Source: Rhizohabitans arisaemae
GTDB taxonomy: Bacteria; Actinomycetota; Actinomycetes; Streptosporangiales; Streptosporangiaceae
Reading direction: 5' to 3'
DNA length: 64,000 nt
Assembly (NCBI RefSeq): GCF_025996515.1
Contig: NZ_BLRH01000055.1
Coordinates: 248,001-312,000 of the forward strand
Shown: one piece after another, positions 1 through 7,786 of the stretch
How positions within the stretch are numbered: position 1 is the first letter of the stretch
Layout of the letters: each line of letters starts with the position of its first letter
The notes under the pieces: model-generated
What the model was told of the DNA's origin: nothing
Seen by the model: only the letters and a program-made list of their open reading frames with translations
The model's database searches: none
Program-made: the position numbers and the translations under genes

Positions 1-318
1 GGCGTAGTCGGTCCCCATCCCGCTACCCACGTTCGACTGCACGACCTTGCCGCCCAGCTTCTCGATTCGAGCGCAGGTGGCCTCGACGTCGTCGACGTAC
101 ACGTTGAAGATCGCGTGGTTCGGAACCCGGCCCCCGGTGGCGTACACCCCGCCGCACTGCTCCCCGCCGCCGACGGTGATCGACCGGTAGTCGATCCCGG
201 CCTGACGTGCGTTCTCGTCAGGGGTGAACTCCCAGCCGAAGAGCTCACCGTAGAACTCCTGGACGGCCTCGGGCTCGTCCGTGGCGATCTCAAACCAGCT
301 GACTGTGTTGGGTTTCAT
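1..318 (-). CDS. VOC family (glyoxalase/bleomycin resistance-like) protein, 3' end cut by window
   Basis: The frame is open from an ATG at 318 to the window edge, giving 106 codons with no stop. The protein begins MKPNTVSWFEIATDEP and keeps the pattern of one-domain VOC proteins: FYGELFGWEFTPD near residue 22, a CGGVYATGG turn, and an NHAIFNVYVDDV strand. It is a close paralogue of the complete gene at 385-762 and lies directly downstream of it on the same strand, so tandem duplication is likely. About 20 residues are missing if it matches the 125-residue sister. VOC proteins bind metal and small molecules or confer resistance; the substrate cannot be told from sequence. No signal peptide, so cytoplasmic. 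Confidence 0.85.
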   Translation of the reverse strand, partial: MKPNTVSWFEIATDEPEAVQEFYGELFGWEFTPDENARQAGIDYRSITVGGGEQCGGVYATGGRVPNHAIFNVYVDDVEATCARIEKLGGKVVQSNVGSGMGTDYA

Positions 319-384
319 GACGACTCCACACTCGGGGTACGGCTTGCGCCGCGTTGACGGGCACCGTGCGCCAGGGTGGGCACC

Positions 385-762
385 TCAGTCCTCCTGCGGT
401 GCGGAGGCGATCCCGAACAGTCCGGCCGAGGGGTCCAGGACGTAGGCGAAGTCGGGGCCGTTCTCGTTGCCGATCACCGAGTGCACGACCTTGCCCCCGA
501 GTTCCTCGACCCGCGCCAAGGTCTGCGCGACGTCCCGCACGATCACGCTGAAGACCGAGTGGTTCGGAATCCGCCCTCCGGTGGCCCACACCCCGCCGCA
601 CGGCTCCCCGCCGTCGACCGTGATCACCCGGTAGTCCATGCCGCCTTGGGCCGCGGCCTCGTCCGGGGTGAACTTCCAGCCGAAGAGCTCGGCGTAGAAG
701 TGCTGGACCGGCTCGGGGTCGTCCGTGGCGATCTCGAACCAGCTGACGGTGTTCGTCTTCAT
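385..762 (-). CDS. VOC family (glyoxalase-like) protein
   Basis: A complete 125-residue one-domain VOC protein starting MKTNTVSWFEIATDDP. It contains FYAELFGWKFTPDE, ITVDGGEPCGGVWATGG and a C-terminal DPSAGLFGI segment. This matches the beta-alpha-beta-beta-beta repeats of the vicinal oxygen chelate fold, usually a homodimer. The paralogue at 1-318 lies 66 nt downstream, and the sequence just upstream of both start codons is also similar, so the duplicated unit included the 5' flank. The WYL regulator at 874-1593 is upstream on the same strand and may control the pair; this is inferred from position. Function beyond the fold is unknown. Confidence 0.88.
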   Translation of the reverse strand: MKTNTVSWFEIATDDPEPVQHFYAELFGWKFTPDEAAAQGGMDYRVITVDGGEPCGGVWATGGRIPNHSVFSVIVRDVAQTLARVEELGGKVVHSVIGNENGPDFAYVLDPSAGLFGIASAPQED

Positions 763-873
763 GGCAACTCCACAATCGGGGTGCGGCCTGCGCCGCGCTG
801 ACGAACACCAGCCTCTCCCCCCGTGGCGACAACCCCCTGTCGGTGTTTTTCGGGGTTTTTCCCGATGCCTTCC

Positions 874-1593
874 TCAGTCGATGGCCACCGGGTGGACCAT
901 GAAGTCCGGTACGGAACAGGCGAAGAGCTCGTCCGGCCTGGCCGGGCTGCGCTCGCCCGTCACGGCCGCGTCCGCGATCCGGTCGAGGCGGAAGACCCTG
1001 GCCGCCGCACGCAACCGGCACCAGCCGACGAGAAACCAGCCCGTCGTCCCGCCGACCAGCGCCGCGGGCTCCACCTCGCGGACCGTCCGCGTGCCGCCCC
1101 GATCGTCGTAGTGCAGGCTCAGCACCTCACGCCGCCCCACGGCCGTCTCCACGATCCGGCGGATCCCGCCGGGCCGGGCCGGCGGGGACGGCTCGGGTCT
1201 CGGCCGCTTGAGGAAACGCACCCGCCCGGCCAGTGCCCTGGCTTCGTCCGCGGCCTGGACGGGCATGGCGCCGAGGACCTTGTGGAGGGCGCGCCGGGCC
1301 TCCACCGCGTACGGCTGCGCGTCGGATCCGCCGAGCGCCACCGCGATGGCCACGGCCTCGGTGGCGGTGAAGTTCACCGGTGGCAGGGACATGGAACGGT
1401 CGAGGGCGTATCCACCGGTACGCCCGATCTCCGAGTAGATGGGGACGCCCGACTGCTGGAGGGCGGAGATGTCCCGCTCGATGGTGCGCACGCTCACCGC
1501 ATACCGGTCGGCCAGCTGGCGGGCGGTGCGGCGGCGGGGCGATATCGCCCGCAGCTCCTCGACGATGGCGTACAGACGGTCGGTCCGGTTCAC
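874..1593 (-). CDS. WYL-domain transcriptional regulator (YafY/DeoR-type HTH)
   Basis: 239 residues from a GTG start. The N-terminal 60 residues form a DeoR-like winged helix (RTARQLADRYAVSVRTIERD, where RTIERDI is the recognition helix, followed by the SEIGRTGGYAL wing). The remainder is a WYL ligand-sensing domain with LSLHYDDRGG and GWFLVGWCRLR. Proteins of this type are one-component cytoplasmic regulators that often sense small molecules or nucleic acid fragments. Both VOC genes lie downstream on the same strand and are plausible targets. A 7-bp-arm inverted repeat 38 nt upstream of the start (1631-1655) is a candidate autoregulatory operator. No strong Shine-Dalgarno sequence precedes the GTG. 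Confidence 0.9.
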   Translation of the reverse strand: MNRTDRLYAIVEELRAISPRRRTARQLADRYAVSVRTIERDISALQQSGVPIYSEIGRTGGYALDRSMSLPPVNFTATEAVAIAVALGGSDAQPYAVEARRALHKVLGAMPVQAADEARALAGRVRFLKRPRPEPSPPARPGGIRRIVETAVGRREVLSLHYDDRGGTRTVREVEPAALVGGTTGWFLVGWCRLRAAARVFRLDRIADAAVTGERSPARPDELFACSVPDFMVHPVAID

Positions 1594-1630
1594 AGCGGGA
1601 AACTAGCGCACGGCACCGACATTTCTTGCG

Positions 1631-1655
1631 GAGTGTTCACGCTCCGTCAACACTC
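1631..1655. promoter_or_regulatory. Inverted repeat upstream of the WYL regulator
   Basis: GAGTGTT at 1631-1637 and AACACTC at 1649-1655 are exact reverse complements separated by 11 nt. The site sits 38 nt before the WYL regulator start and about 175 nt before the YgiB-like gene on the other strand, so it could act on either promoter. Minus-strand TTGACA and TTGACG hexamers overlap the downstream arm. The regulator that binds here is inferred, not shown. Confidence 0.35.
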
Positions 1656-1828
1656 TCTGTCAAGGGCGCCGTTCCGGCGCAGCCGCCGAGCCGTTCGACC
1701 GCACCGACAGGGGATTCCCGGCCACGCAAGTGATTCGTAAGATTTGATCTCTTGGGCAGAAGGTGACGGGGTACCGGTGGAGGGCTAAACTTCCGTCGCA
1801 AATGTCACGCTTTGTAGGGAGGCGGCGG

Positions 1829-2212
1829 ATGTCGCCCGGCAACACTCGGAAAACACCTCGCCGACTCGCGTCGAGACGGGTCACCGTGGGAACCCTCGGC
1901 GTCATCTCCGCGATGGTGCTCACCGCCTGTTCCAGCGAGACCGTCACCGCCGACTGCGTGGACGTCACCAAACGCGGCTCGGACGGCTCTTACAGCATCG
2001 TCGACGACGACAACTGCGACGACGACGGCTCCTCGACCCGCTACTACGCCGGCCGCAGCGGCGGATACGCCTGGTACTACGGCGGCACCACGACCGGGAC
2101 CACGGTGAAGGGCGGCACGACCATCAAGCCGAGTGGCGCCTCGATCACCAGCCGCGGCGGCCAGGTCGTCTCCCGCGGCGGCTTCGGCGGCCGCGGCGGC
2201 TCCGGAGGCTGA
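1829..2212 (+). CDS. YgiB-like lipoprotein, Asp- and Gly-rich
   Basis: The ATG at 1829 was chosen over upstream ATGs because AGGGAGG lies 7 nt before it. The 127-residue product has an arginine-rich N-terminus, a hydrophobic stretch (VTVGTLGVISAMV) and a lipobox LTAC, so it should be lipidated and held at the outer face of the membrane. The mature part has an aspartate-rich segment (IVDDDNCDDDG), a Tyr/Gly segment and a Gly/Arg-rich tail containing ITSRGG and SRGGFGG. The RGGFG tail and the partner gene recall E. coli YgiB (DUF1190), which is encoded next to YgiC. The ATP-grasp gene begins 3 nt after its stop, so the two are almost certainly co-transcribed. Biochemical role unknown. Confidence 0.75.
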   Translation: MSPGNTRKTPRRLASRRVTVGTLGVISAMVLTACSSETVTADCVDVTKRGSDGSYSIVDDDNCDDDGSSTRYYAGRSGGYAWYYGGTTTGTTVKGGTTIKPSGASITSRGGQVVSRGGFGGRGGSGG

Positions 2213-2215
2213 TCC

Positions 2216-3376
2216 GTGCGTCGCGCGTCGTCCACCCCCCGCCCGGGGTGGGCCCACATCGTCGAGGAGCAGGGGCTCGCGTTCCACCGGACCTCGCACC
2301 CTGAGCACCTCACCCGTCCGTACTGGGACGAGAGTGTGCACTACATCTTCAGCATGGACGAAGTCCTCACCGTCGAGGCGGACGTCGACGAGCTGCACCG
2401 CATGTGCCTCACCGTCGTGGAGCACGTGATCTCCGAGGGGCGGTGGGCCGACTTCGCGATCCCGCCCTGGTGCCACCAGGCGATCGAGGAGTCCTGGCGC
2501 CGCAGGGATCCCCACGTCTTCGGCCGGTTCGACCTGCACTACGACGGAACCGGTCCGGCCAAGCTGCTGGAGTACAACGCGGACACCCCGACGAGCCTGG
2601 TCGAGAGCTCCATCGTCCAGTGGTACTGGCTCCAGGACGTCTACCCCGGCGACGACCAGTGGAACTCGATCCACGAGCGGCTCGTCGACCGGTGGAAGGG
2701 CATCTCGGGCCAGCTGCCGACCGGCCCCGCCCACTTCGCCTGGACCAACGAGGACGAGACCGGCGAAGAGGTGATGACCCTCGCCTACCTCCAGGAGACC
2801 GCCGACCAGGCGGGTCTCACCACGGTCTCCATCGCGATCGAGGACATCGGCTGGGACCAGCTCAACCTCCGCTTCGTCGACCTGGAGCACCGCAACATCC
2901 GCACGCTCTGCAAGCTCTACCCGTGGGAGTGGGTCGCCGCCGACCGGTTCGGGCCGCAGGCGATCCGGCATCAGACCGAGGGCACCTGGGTGGAGCCGAT
3001 CTGGAAGATGATCCTCTCCAACAAGGCGCTGCTCGCCGTGCTGTGGGAGCTCTACCCGGATCACCCCAACCTGCTCCCCGCCTACCTCGACGGGCCCCGC
3101 GACCTCGTCCGGCACATCCGCAAGCCGCTGCTCGGCCGGGAGGGGGCGAGCATGCGGATCGTCACCCCCACCGGCTCGCAGGAGACCGAGGGCGGCTACG
3201 GGACCGAAGGTTACGTGTACCAGGAGTTCCGGCCGCTTCCCGACTTCGACGGGTGGCGTCCGGTGCTGGGCGCGTGGGTGGTGCACGATGAGGCGGCGGG
3301 TCTCGGCATCCGCGAGACGACCGGCCTCATCACCGATGACACCTCTTCGTTCGTCCCCCACCGCATCGCGCTCTAA
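2216..3376 (+). CDS. Glutathionylspermidine synthase-like ATP-grasp ligase (YgiC-like)
   Basis: 386 residues from a GTG 3 nt after the lipoprotein stop. It carries the pre-ATP-grasp and ATP-grasp segments of the glutathionylspermidine synthase C-terminal family: RFDLHYDGTGPAKLLEYNADTP, a KLYPWEWVAAD block, ILSNKALLAVLWELYP, and a late GYVYQEFRPLPDFDG segment. It lacks the N-terminal CHAP amidase of bifunctional E. coli Gsp, as does YgiC. Members are thought to form peptide-like C-N bonds with ATP; the acceptor of the YgiC branch is unknown. It sits between a lipoprotein and a DUF350 membrane protein, which suggests a role in envelope modification or stress (inference). Confidence 0.85.
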   Translation: MRRASSTPRPGWAHIVEEQGLAFHRTSHPEHLTRPYWDESVHYIFSMDEVLTVEADVDELHRMCLTVVEHVISEGRWADFAIPPWCHQAIEESWRRRDPHVFGRFDLHYDGTGPAKLLEYNADTPTSLVESSIVQWYWLQDVYPGDDQWNSIHERLVDRWKGISGQLPTGPAHFAWTNEDETGEEVMTLAYLQETADQAGLTTVSIAIEDIGWDQLNLRFVDLEHRNIRTLCKLYPWEWVAADRFGPQAIRHQTEGTWVEPIWKMILSNKALLAVLWELYPDHPNLLPAYLDGPRDLVRHIRKPLLGREGASMRIVTPTGSQETEGGYGTEGYVYQEFRPLPDFDGWRPVLGAWVVHDEAAGLGIRETTGLITDDTSSFVPHRIAL

Positions 3377-3388
3377 GGAGAATCCCCC

Positions 3389-3832
3389 ATGGTCCTGGAA
3401 AGTATGCTCGGCGAGGTCCTCGCCCGAGGCGCCCTGGCGATCGTCGCCTACGCCGCGCTCGGCCTGGTCCTGCTGATCGTCGGTTTCTTCGCGGTCGACC
3501 TGGCCACCCCGGGACGGCTCAGCAAGATCATCAGCGTGGAGCGCAACCCCAACGCCACCCTCATCGCCACCTCCGGGCTCGTCGCGATCGGCCTCATCGT
3601 GGCCGCCTCCATCTACGCCTCCGGCGGAACCCTCCTGGAGGGTCTCCTCGCCACCCTGGTCTTCGGCCTGGTCGGCATCATCGCCCAGACGGTCGCCGCG
3701 TTCGTGTTCGACAAAGTCCTCGGCTTCGACCTCGCGGGCCTGATCCGCAACCCCGAGCTCCAGCCCGCCACCCGCCTGCTCGCCGCCACCCACGTCGTCC
3801 TCGGCATCATCACCGCCGTCGCCGTCATCTGA
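3389..3832 (+). CDS. DUF350 membrane protein
   Basis: 147 residues starting 12 nt after the ligase stop, with AAGGAG 8 nt before the ATG. Four hydrophobic segments are visible: ALAIVAYAALGLVLLIVGFF, LIATSGLVAIGLIVAASIYA, LLATLVFGLVGIIAQTVAAF, and ATHVVLGIITAVAVI at the C-terminus. This is the duplicated two-helix DUF350 fold. DUF350 proteins are commonly encoded beside YgiC-type ATP-grasp genes, as here, and are inner-membrane proteins of unknown activity. It is the last gene of the three-gene operon. The next gene, fasR, begins 237 nt later with its own palindromic site. Confidence 0.88.
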   Translation: MVLESMLGEVLARGALAIVAYAALGLVLLIVGFFAVDLATPGRLSKIISVERNPNATLIATSGLVAIGLIVAASIYASGGTLLEGLLATLVFGLVGIIAQTVAAFVFDKVLGFDLAGLIRNPELQPATRLLAATHVVLGIITAVAVI

Positions 3833-3972
3833 CTCGCTCCAGCCGGAATCCAGCACGGCTCCAGCCGATCGCGGGGGCCGGGACCGTGCCTGCCCTGCGC
3901 CCTGAAGCCGTGCCCGGCATGGCCCGTACCGAGCTCGGGTTGACGGTTGCGGCCCGGCGACCTGGCACTCTA

Positions 3973-3990
3973 GAAGTGTGAGCACACTTC
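3973..3990. promoter_or_regulatory. 18-bp palindrome upstream of fasR
   Basis: GAAGTGTG and CACACTTC are exact reverse complements separated only by AG, 79 nt before the fasR ATG. A TTGACG hexamer lies about 28 nt upstream of the palindrome. A near-perfect dyad in the leader of a transcription factor gene suggests an operator, possibly autoregulatory. It does not recur in the visible fabD promoter region, so it may be bound by another regulator. Confidence 0.4.
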
Positions 3991-4069
3991 GGGCAGCGTC
4001 GCCCCATGAGGAGAGCCGGACCGTTCCCACCTGCGGACCCAAGCCGCGGACAGGCAGGCGACACCGGTC

Positions 4070-5227
4070 ATGAGCACGCGGGAGAACACGGCCAAGCGAC
4101 TCGAACGGGCGATGGGGACGCTCGGCACGGCCACGGTGACGGCGATGGAGGAGCGCCTCCCGTGGTTCCGGCGCATGTCGGCGGAGGACCGCTCCTGGAT
4201 CGGGCTGGTCGCCCAGGCGGGCGTCGCCGCGTTCGTCGAATGGTTCCAGCATCCCGAGCGCGGATCGGCCCCGACCATTGAGATCTTCGGTACGGCTCCG
4301 CGGGAGCTGACCCGTTCGGTGACCCTGCAGCAGACGGTGGAGTTCGTCCGGGTCGCGGTGGAGTCGGTCGAGGCGCGGGTGGACGAGCTGGCCGCGCCCG
4401 GCGGTGAGGAGGAGCTCCGCGCCGCCATCCTCGCCTACAGCCGGGATCTGGCTTTCGCGGCGGCGCGGGTGTACGCGGAGGTCGCCGAGGCCAGGGGGGC
4501 CTGGGACGCCCGGCTTGAGGCGCTCATCGTGGACGCGCTGGTCCGGGGCGAGGTGGACGACGGCCTGCACTCCTGGGCGGCGGCGCTGGGCTGGACGTCG
4601 ACCTCGGTCACGGTGGTGGTGGGCCAGGCTCCCGAGGGGGACCCCAAGTCGGTGATCGACGGCTTCCGCGACCTGGGACGGCGCGTCGGGCAGGACATGC
4701 TCGCGGGGATCCAGGCGGGCCGGCTCATCGTCATCGTCGGCGGCGCCGAGGGCCCGGCGCACGCCGCGCGGCACGTGGTGGGCAGGTTCGGCACGGGCCC
4801 GGTGGTGCTGGGCCCCGAGGTCTCCACGCTGCAGGCGGCGACCCGCTCGGCCCGCGCCGCCCTCGCGGGGCTGCGCGCGGCACCGGCCTGGCCGGACGCC
4901 CCCCGCCCGGTGCTCGCGGACGACCTGCTGGCGGAGCGGGCGCTGGCCGGGGACGAGGACGCCCGGGAGCAGCTGATCGAGCACGTCTACCGTCCGCTGG
5001 CCGGCACCCCGCTGCTGGAGACGCTGACGACGTATCTGGAGCAGGGCACGTCGCTGGAGGCGACCGCCCGGCTGCTGTTCGTGCACCCGAACACGGTGCG
5101 GTACCGGCTCCGCAAGGTGGCGGAGCTGACCGGCTACCAACCGGCGGACGGGCGGGCCGCGTTCACGCTACAGGTGGGTTTGGTGCTTGGGCGGTTGAGT
5201 GAGGCATCTATCACGATGCGTGGATGA
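4070..5227 (+). CDS. fasR: PucR/CdaR-type regulator of fatty acid synthesis, FasR-like
   Basis: 385 residues. The C-terminus is a PucR-type helix-turn-helix (TYLEQGTSLEATARLLFVHP, then NTVRYRLRKVAELTGYQP) and the middle is the GGDEF-like regulatory domain of this family. The gene lies immediately upstream of fabD-fabH-acpP-fabF on the same strand. That is the same order as in Streptomyces coelicolor, where FasR activates the fab operon, so identification rests on family plus synteny. It probably acts at the 108-bp gap before fabD. The palindrome at 3973-3990 may govern its own expression. Length is normal for the family. No membrane segments; cytoplasmic DNA-binding protein. Confidence 0.88.
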   Translation: MSTRENTAKRLERAMGTLGTATVTAMEERLPWFRRMSAEDRSWIGLVAQAGVAAFVEWFQHPERGSAPTIEIFGTAPRELTRSVTLQQTVEFVRVAVESVEARVDELAAPGGEEELRAAILAYSRDLAFAAARVYAEVAEARGAWDARLEALIVDALVRGEVDDGLHSWAAALGWTSTSVTVVVGQAPEGDPKSVIDGFRDLGRRVGQDMLAGIQAGRLIVIVGGAEGPAHAARHVVGRFGTGPVVLGPEVSTLQAATRSARAALAGLRAAPAWPDAPRPVLADDLLAERALAGDEDAREQLIEHVYRPLAGTPLLETLTTYLEQGTSLEATARLLFVHPNTVRYRLRKVAELTGYQPADGRAAFTLQVGLVLGRLSEASITMRG

Positions 5228-5236
5228 TGCTAGGCA

Positions 5237-5275
5237 TTGACCGGCAAACTTGTATGGGGCCTACAAAAGTAGATA
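5237..5275 (+). promoter_or_regulatory. Candidate fab operon promoter and FasR target region
   Basis: The gap between fasR and fabD is much more AT-rich than its surroundings. It contains TTGACC at 5237-5242, a TACAAA about 19 nt further on, and an imperfect dyad ACTTGTA/TACAAAAGT around 5248-5270. The position fits activation of the fab operon by FasR, but element assignments are by eye and the -10 is not certain. Confidence 0.35.
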
Positions 5276-5335
5276 GCCAAAGTTCGTGCGTATCCCCATC
5301 AGTGTGGTGAAGTCCTACAGGGCAAGGTGGGTTGT

Positions 5336-6496
5336 GTGCTTGTCATCGTCGCTCCGGGCCAAGGCGCCCAGACCCCGGGCTTTCTCGCTCCCTGGCTTGA
5401 GCTGCCCGGCCTGCGAGACCTGCTGGCCACGTGGTCGGACATCGTCGAACTCGATCTGATCAGGTACGGCACCGTCGCGGACGCCGAGGAGATCCGTGAC
5501 ACCGCGGTGGCCCAGCCGCTCCTGGTGGCCGCGGGGCTCGCCGCGGCGGATGCGATCTTCGGCCGCGTCGAGGACGCCGCGGACGTCGTACAGATCGCCG
5601 CGGGACACAGCGTCGGTGAGATCACCGCGTCCGTGCTCGCCGGGGTGCTCACCCCGGCCGAAGCCCTCACCCTCGTCCGGGAGCGGGGCCGGGCCATGGC
5701 CAGGGCCGCGGCCGTCTCCGAAACCGGGATGACGGCGATCATCGGGGGCGACGAGGCGGAGGTGCTCACCGAGCTCCGGCGGCACGGCCTCACCCCCGCC
5801 AACATGAACGGTTCCGGCCAGATCGTGGCCGGTGGGACACTGGCCCAGCTGGCCGCGCTCGCCGAGTCCCCGCCGCCGAAGGCGAGGCTGCGCCCCCTGG
5901 CGGTGGCCGGGGCGTTCCACACGACGCACATGTCGCCGGCCGTCGAGCACCTGCGGGGGTTCTCGGGCGAGGTCAACCCGGGGAACCCCAGGACCCGCCT
6001 GCTCTCCAACGCCGATGGAGCCGTGGTCGAGAGCGGCGTCGAGTTCCACGAGCGGCTCATCACCCAGGTCTCGAACCCCGTGCGGTGGGATTCCTGCATG
6101 GCGACCATGTCGGAGCTGGGGGTGAGCGCGGTCATCGAACTGCCCCCCGCGGGAACCCTCGTCGGCATCGCCCGGCGCGCCCTGCCCGGCGTCGAGACCC
6201 TCGCGGTCAAGACCCCCGACGACATCGGGGCGGCCAGGGCGCTGATCGCCACGCACGCGACGGCGGCGCACACGCCGGAGTGGCGCCTGATCGTCGCCCC
6301 GCTCGCCGGGACGTTCCACGTGAACACCGAGGTCAAGGAGATCGCCGCCGGAGACGTCGTCGGCAGCGTCACGGCGCGTCGCGACGAGCATCCGGTGACC
6401 GTCCCCTTCCCCGCACGGGTGATCGAATGGTTGGCCGAGAACGGAGACCCGGTGGCTGCCGGTCAGCCTCTGATCCGTCTAGAGGTAGAGGGGTAG
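5336..6496 (+). CDS. fabD: Malonyl-CoA:ACP transacylase with C-terminal lipoyl-like domain
   Basis: Transfers malonyl from CoA to ACP to supply fatty acid elongation. The GTG at 5336 gives MLVIVAPGQGAQTPGF, the usual family N-terminus, with AAGGTGG 5 nt upstream. The nucleophile is Ser92 in GHSVGE, and the catalytic His sits in the GAFHTTH block. FabD normally ends near residue 310, but this one runs to 386. Residues ~316-386 read as a biotinyl/lipoyl-like half-barrel pair: VAPLAGTF, GDVVGSV, a turn RRDEHPV, then VIEWLAENGDPVAAGQPL. The turn that should hold the modified lysine (MKM in biotin carriers) has none, so it is unlikely to carry a cofactor. FabH starts 4 nt after the stop. Confidence 0.93.
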   Translation: MLVIVAPGQGAQTPGFLAPWLELPGLRDLLATWSDIVELDLIRYGTVADAEEIRDTAVAQPLLVAAGLAAADAIFGRVEDAADVVQIAAGHSVGEITASVLAGVLTPAEALTLVRERGRAMARAAAVSETGMTAIIGGDEAEVLTELRRHGLTPANMNGSGQIVAGGTLAQLAALAESPPPKARLRPLAVAGAFHTTHMSPAVEHLRGFSGEVNPGNPRTRLLSNADGAVVESGVEFHERLITQVSNPVRWDSCMATMSELGVSAVIELPPAGTLVGIARRALPGVETLAVKTPDDIGAARALIATHATAAHTPEWRLIVAPLAGTFHVNTEVKEIAAGDVVGSVTARRDEHPVTVPFPARVIEWLAENGDPVAAGQPLIRLEVEG

Positions 6497-6500
6497 TGGC

Positions 6501-7460
6501 GTGCTGAAACTACCGGCGGGCTCCCCGGGCGCCCGAATCCTGGCGTTCGGGCACTATCAGCCGAGCAACGTCGTCACCAACGACGATCTGGCGAAGACCA
6601 TCGAGACCAACGACGAGTGGGTGCGGAGCCGGGTCGGCATCGCCGAGCGGCGGGTCGCCGGCCCCGAGGAGACCGAGATCGACCTGGCCGTGCAGGCCGG
6701 CGGCAAGGCCCTCGCCGCCAGCGGGCTCTCCCCCGGGGACATCGACCTGGTGATCGTCGCCACCTGCACGCTGGAGGCCCAGATCCCCAACGGCGCGGGG
6801 CGGGTCGCCCACCGGCTCGGCATCTCGGCGCCCGGCGCGTTCGACGTCAACGCGGCGTGCTCGGGTTTCTCCTACGCGCTGGCGAACGCCAACGACGCGA
6901 TCCGGGCCGGTTCGGCGACCAACGTCCTGGTCGTCGGCGTGGAGAAGCTCTCCCAGTGGGTCGACTGGACGGACCGCACCACCGCCGTGATCTTCGCGGA
7001 CGGAGCGGGCGCGGCCGTGGTGGTGCCCTCCCCGACCCCGGGGATCGGCCCGGTGGTGTGGGGCAGCGCCGGGGACAAGGCCGACGCCATCCAGATCAAG
7101 GATCGCGACTCCTTCCTCCAGCAGGAGGGCCAGACGGTCTTCCGCTGGGCCACCACCGCCCTGCACCCGGTCGCCAGGGAGGCCTGCGCCCGCGCCGGGG
7201 TGGACCCCGCCGAGCTCGCCGCCTTCGTTCCGCATCAGGCGAACCTGCGTATCGTGGAGGCGATCGCCCGTAAGATCGGTGCGGACAACGCGGTCGTCGC
7301 CAAGGACATCGTCCTGGCCGGCAACACCTCGGCGGCCTCGATCCCCCTCGCCCTCTCCCGCATGATCGAGCGCGGTGAGGTGCCCTCGGGCGGGCTGGCG
7401 CTGCTGCTTGGTTTCGGAGCCGGCTTGACGTACGCGGGACAGGTCATCGAGATCCCGTAG
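6501..7460 (+). CDS. fabH: Beta-ketoacyl-ACP synthase III
   Basis: 319 residues from a GTG 4 nt after fabD. It condenses an acyl-CoA primer with malonyl-ACP to start fatty acid chains. The catalytic triad is visible: Cys120 in NAACSGF, His in FVPHQANLR, and Asn in AGNTSAAS. The N-terminus ARILAFGHYQPSNVVTN and the NDEWVRSRVGI block are typical of KAS III. In actinomycetes this enzyme usually favours branched primers, but that cannot be judged from sequence alone. It shares the operon with fabD, acpP, fabF and accD. A small hairpin at 7466-7487 separates it from acpP. Confidence 0.95.
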   Translation: MLKLPAGSPGARILAFGHYQPSNVVTNDDLAKTIETNDEWVRSRVGIAERRVAGPEETEIDLAVQAGGKALAASGLSPGDIDLVIVATCTLEAQIPNGAGRVAHRLGISAPGAFDVNAACSGFSYALANANDAIRAGSATNVLVVGVEKLSQWVDWTDRTTAVIFADGAGAAVVVPSPTPGIGPVVWGSAGDKADAIQIKDRDSFLQQEGQTVFRWATTALHPVAREACARAGVDPAELAAFVPHQANLRIVEAIARKIGADNAVVAKDIVLAGNTSAASIPLALSRMIERGEVPSGGLALLLGFGAGLTYAGQVIEIP

Positions 7461-7465
7461 AACTT

Positions 7466-7487
7466 GTACGGCTCGCTGCCCGTACAG
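7466..7487 (+). promoter_or_regulatory. Hairpin in the fabH-acpP spacer
   Basis: TGTACGG at 7466-7472 and CCGTACA at 7481-7487 form a 7-bp stem with an 8-nt loop just after the fabH stop. An AAAGGAG Shine-Dalgarno sequence follows before acpP. ACP is needed in excess over the other Fab proteins, so a processing or stabilising hairpin or partial terminator is plausible (inference). Confidence 0.35.
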
Positions 7488-7521
7488 AAACCGAAAGATC
7501 AGACAAAGGAGCACGAACGAT

Positions 7522-7761
7522 ATGGCCACCACAGAGCTGGAGATCCTCAACGGTCTCGGCAAGATCATCAACGAGATCACCGGCATCCCCGCCTCCGAGG
7601 TCACCCCGGAGAAGAGCTTCGTCGACCACCTGGACATCGACTCGCTGTCCATGGTCGAGATCGCCGTGGCGGCGCAGGACGAGTTCGGCGTCGAGATCCC
7701 CGACGACCAGCTCAAGCACCTGAAGACCGTCAAGGACGTCATCAACTTCATCCAGAACTGA
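7522..7761 (+). CDS. acpP: Acyl carrier protein
   Basis: 79 residues, acidic and four-helical. The phosphopantetheine attachment site is Ser41 in DIDSLSMVEI. It carries the growing acyl chain between FabD, FabH and FabF. The ATG at 7522 has AAAGGAG about 12 nt upstream. Length and helix layout match type II ACPs. The longer-than-average spacer upstream, with a hairpin, separates it from fabH, while fabF follows after 25 nt. Confidence 0.96.
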   Translation: MATTELEILNGLGKIINEITGIPASEVTPEKSFVDHLDIDSLSMVEIAVAAQDEFGVEIPDDQLKHLKTVKDVINFIQN

Positions 7762-7786
7762 ACAATCCGCGAGGAGAAGCACCATC

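Noticed and set aside
1805-5140. A 1111-codon open frame on the minus strand
   Set aside because: It is the shadow of the YgiB-like, YgiC-like, DUF350 and fasR genes. Its translation is low-complexity and shows no domains, while the plus strand carries clear family motifs and ribosome sites.
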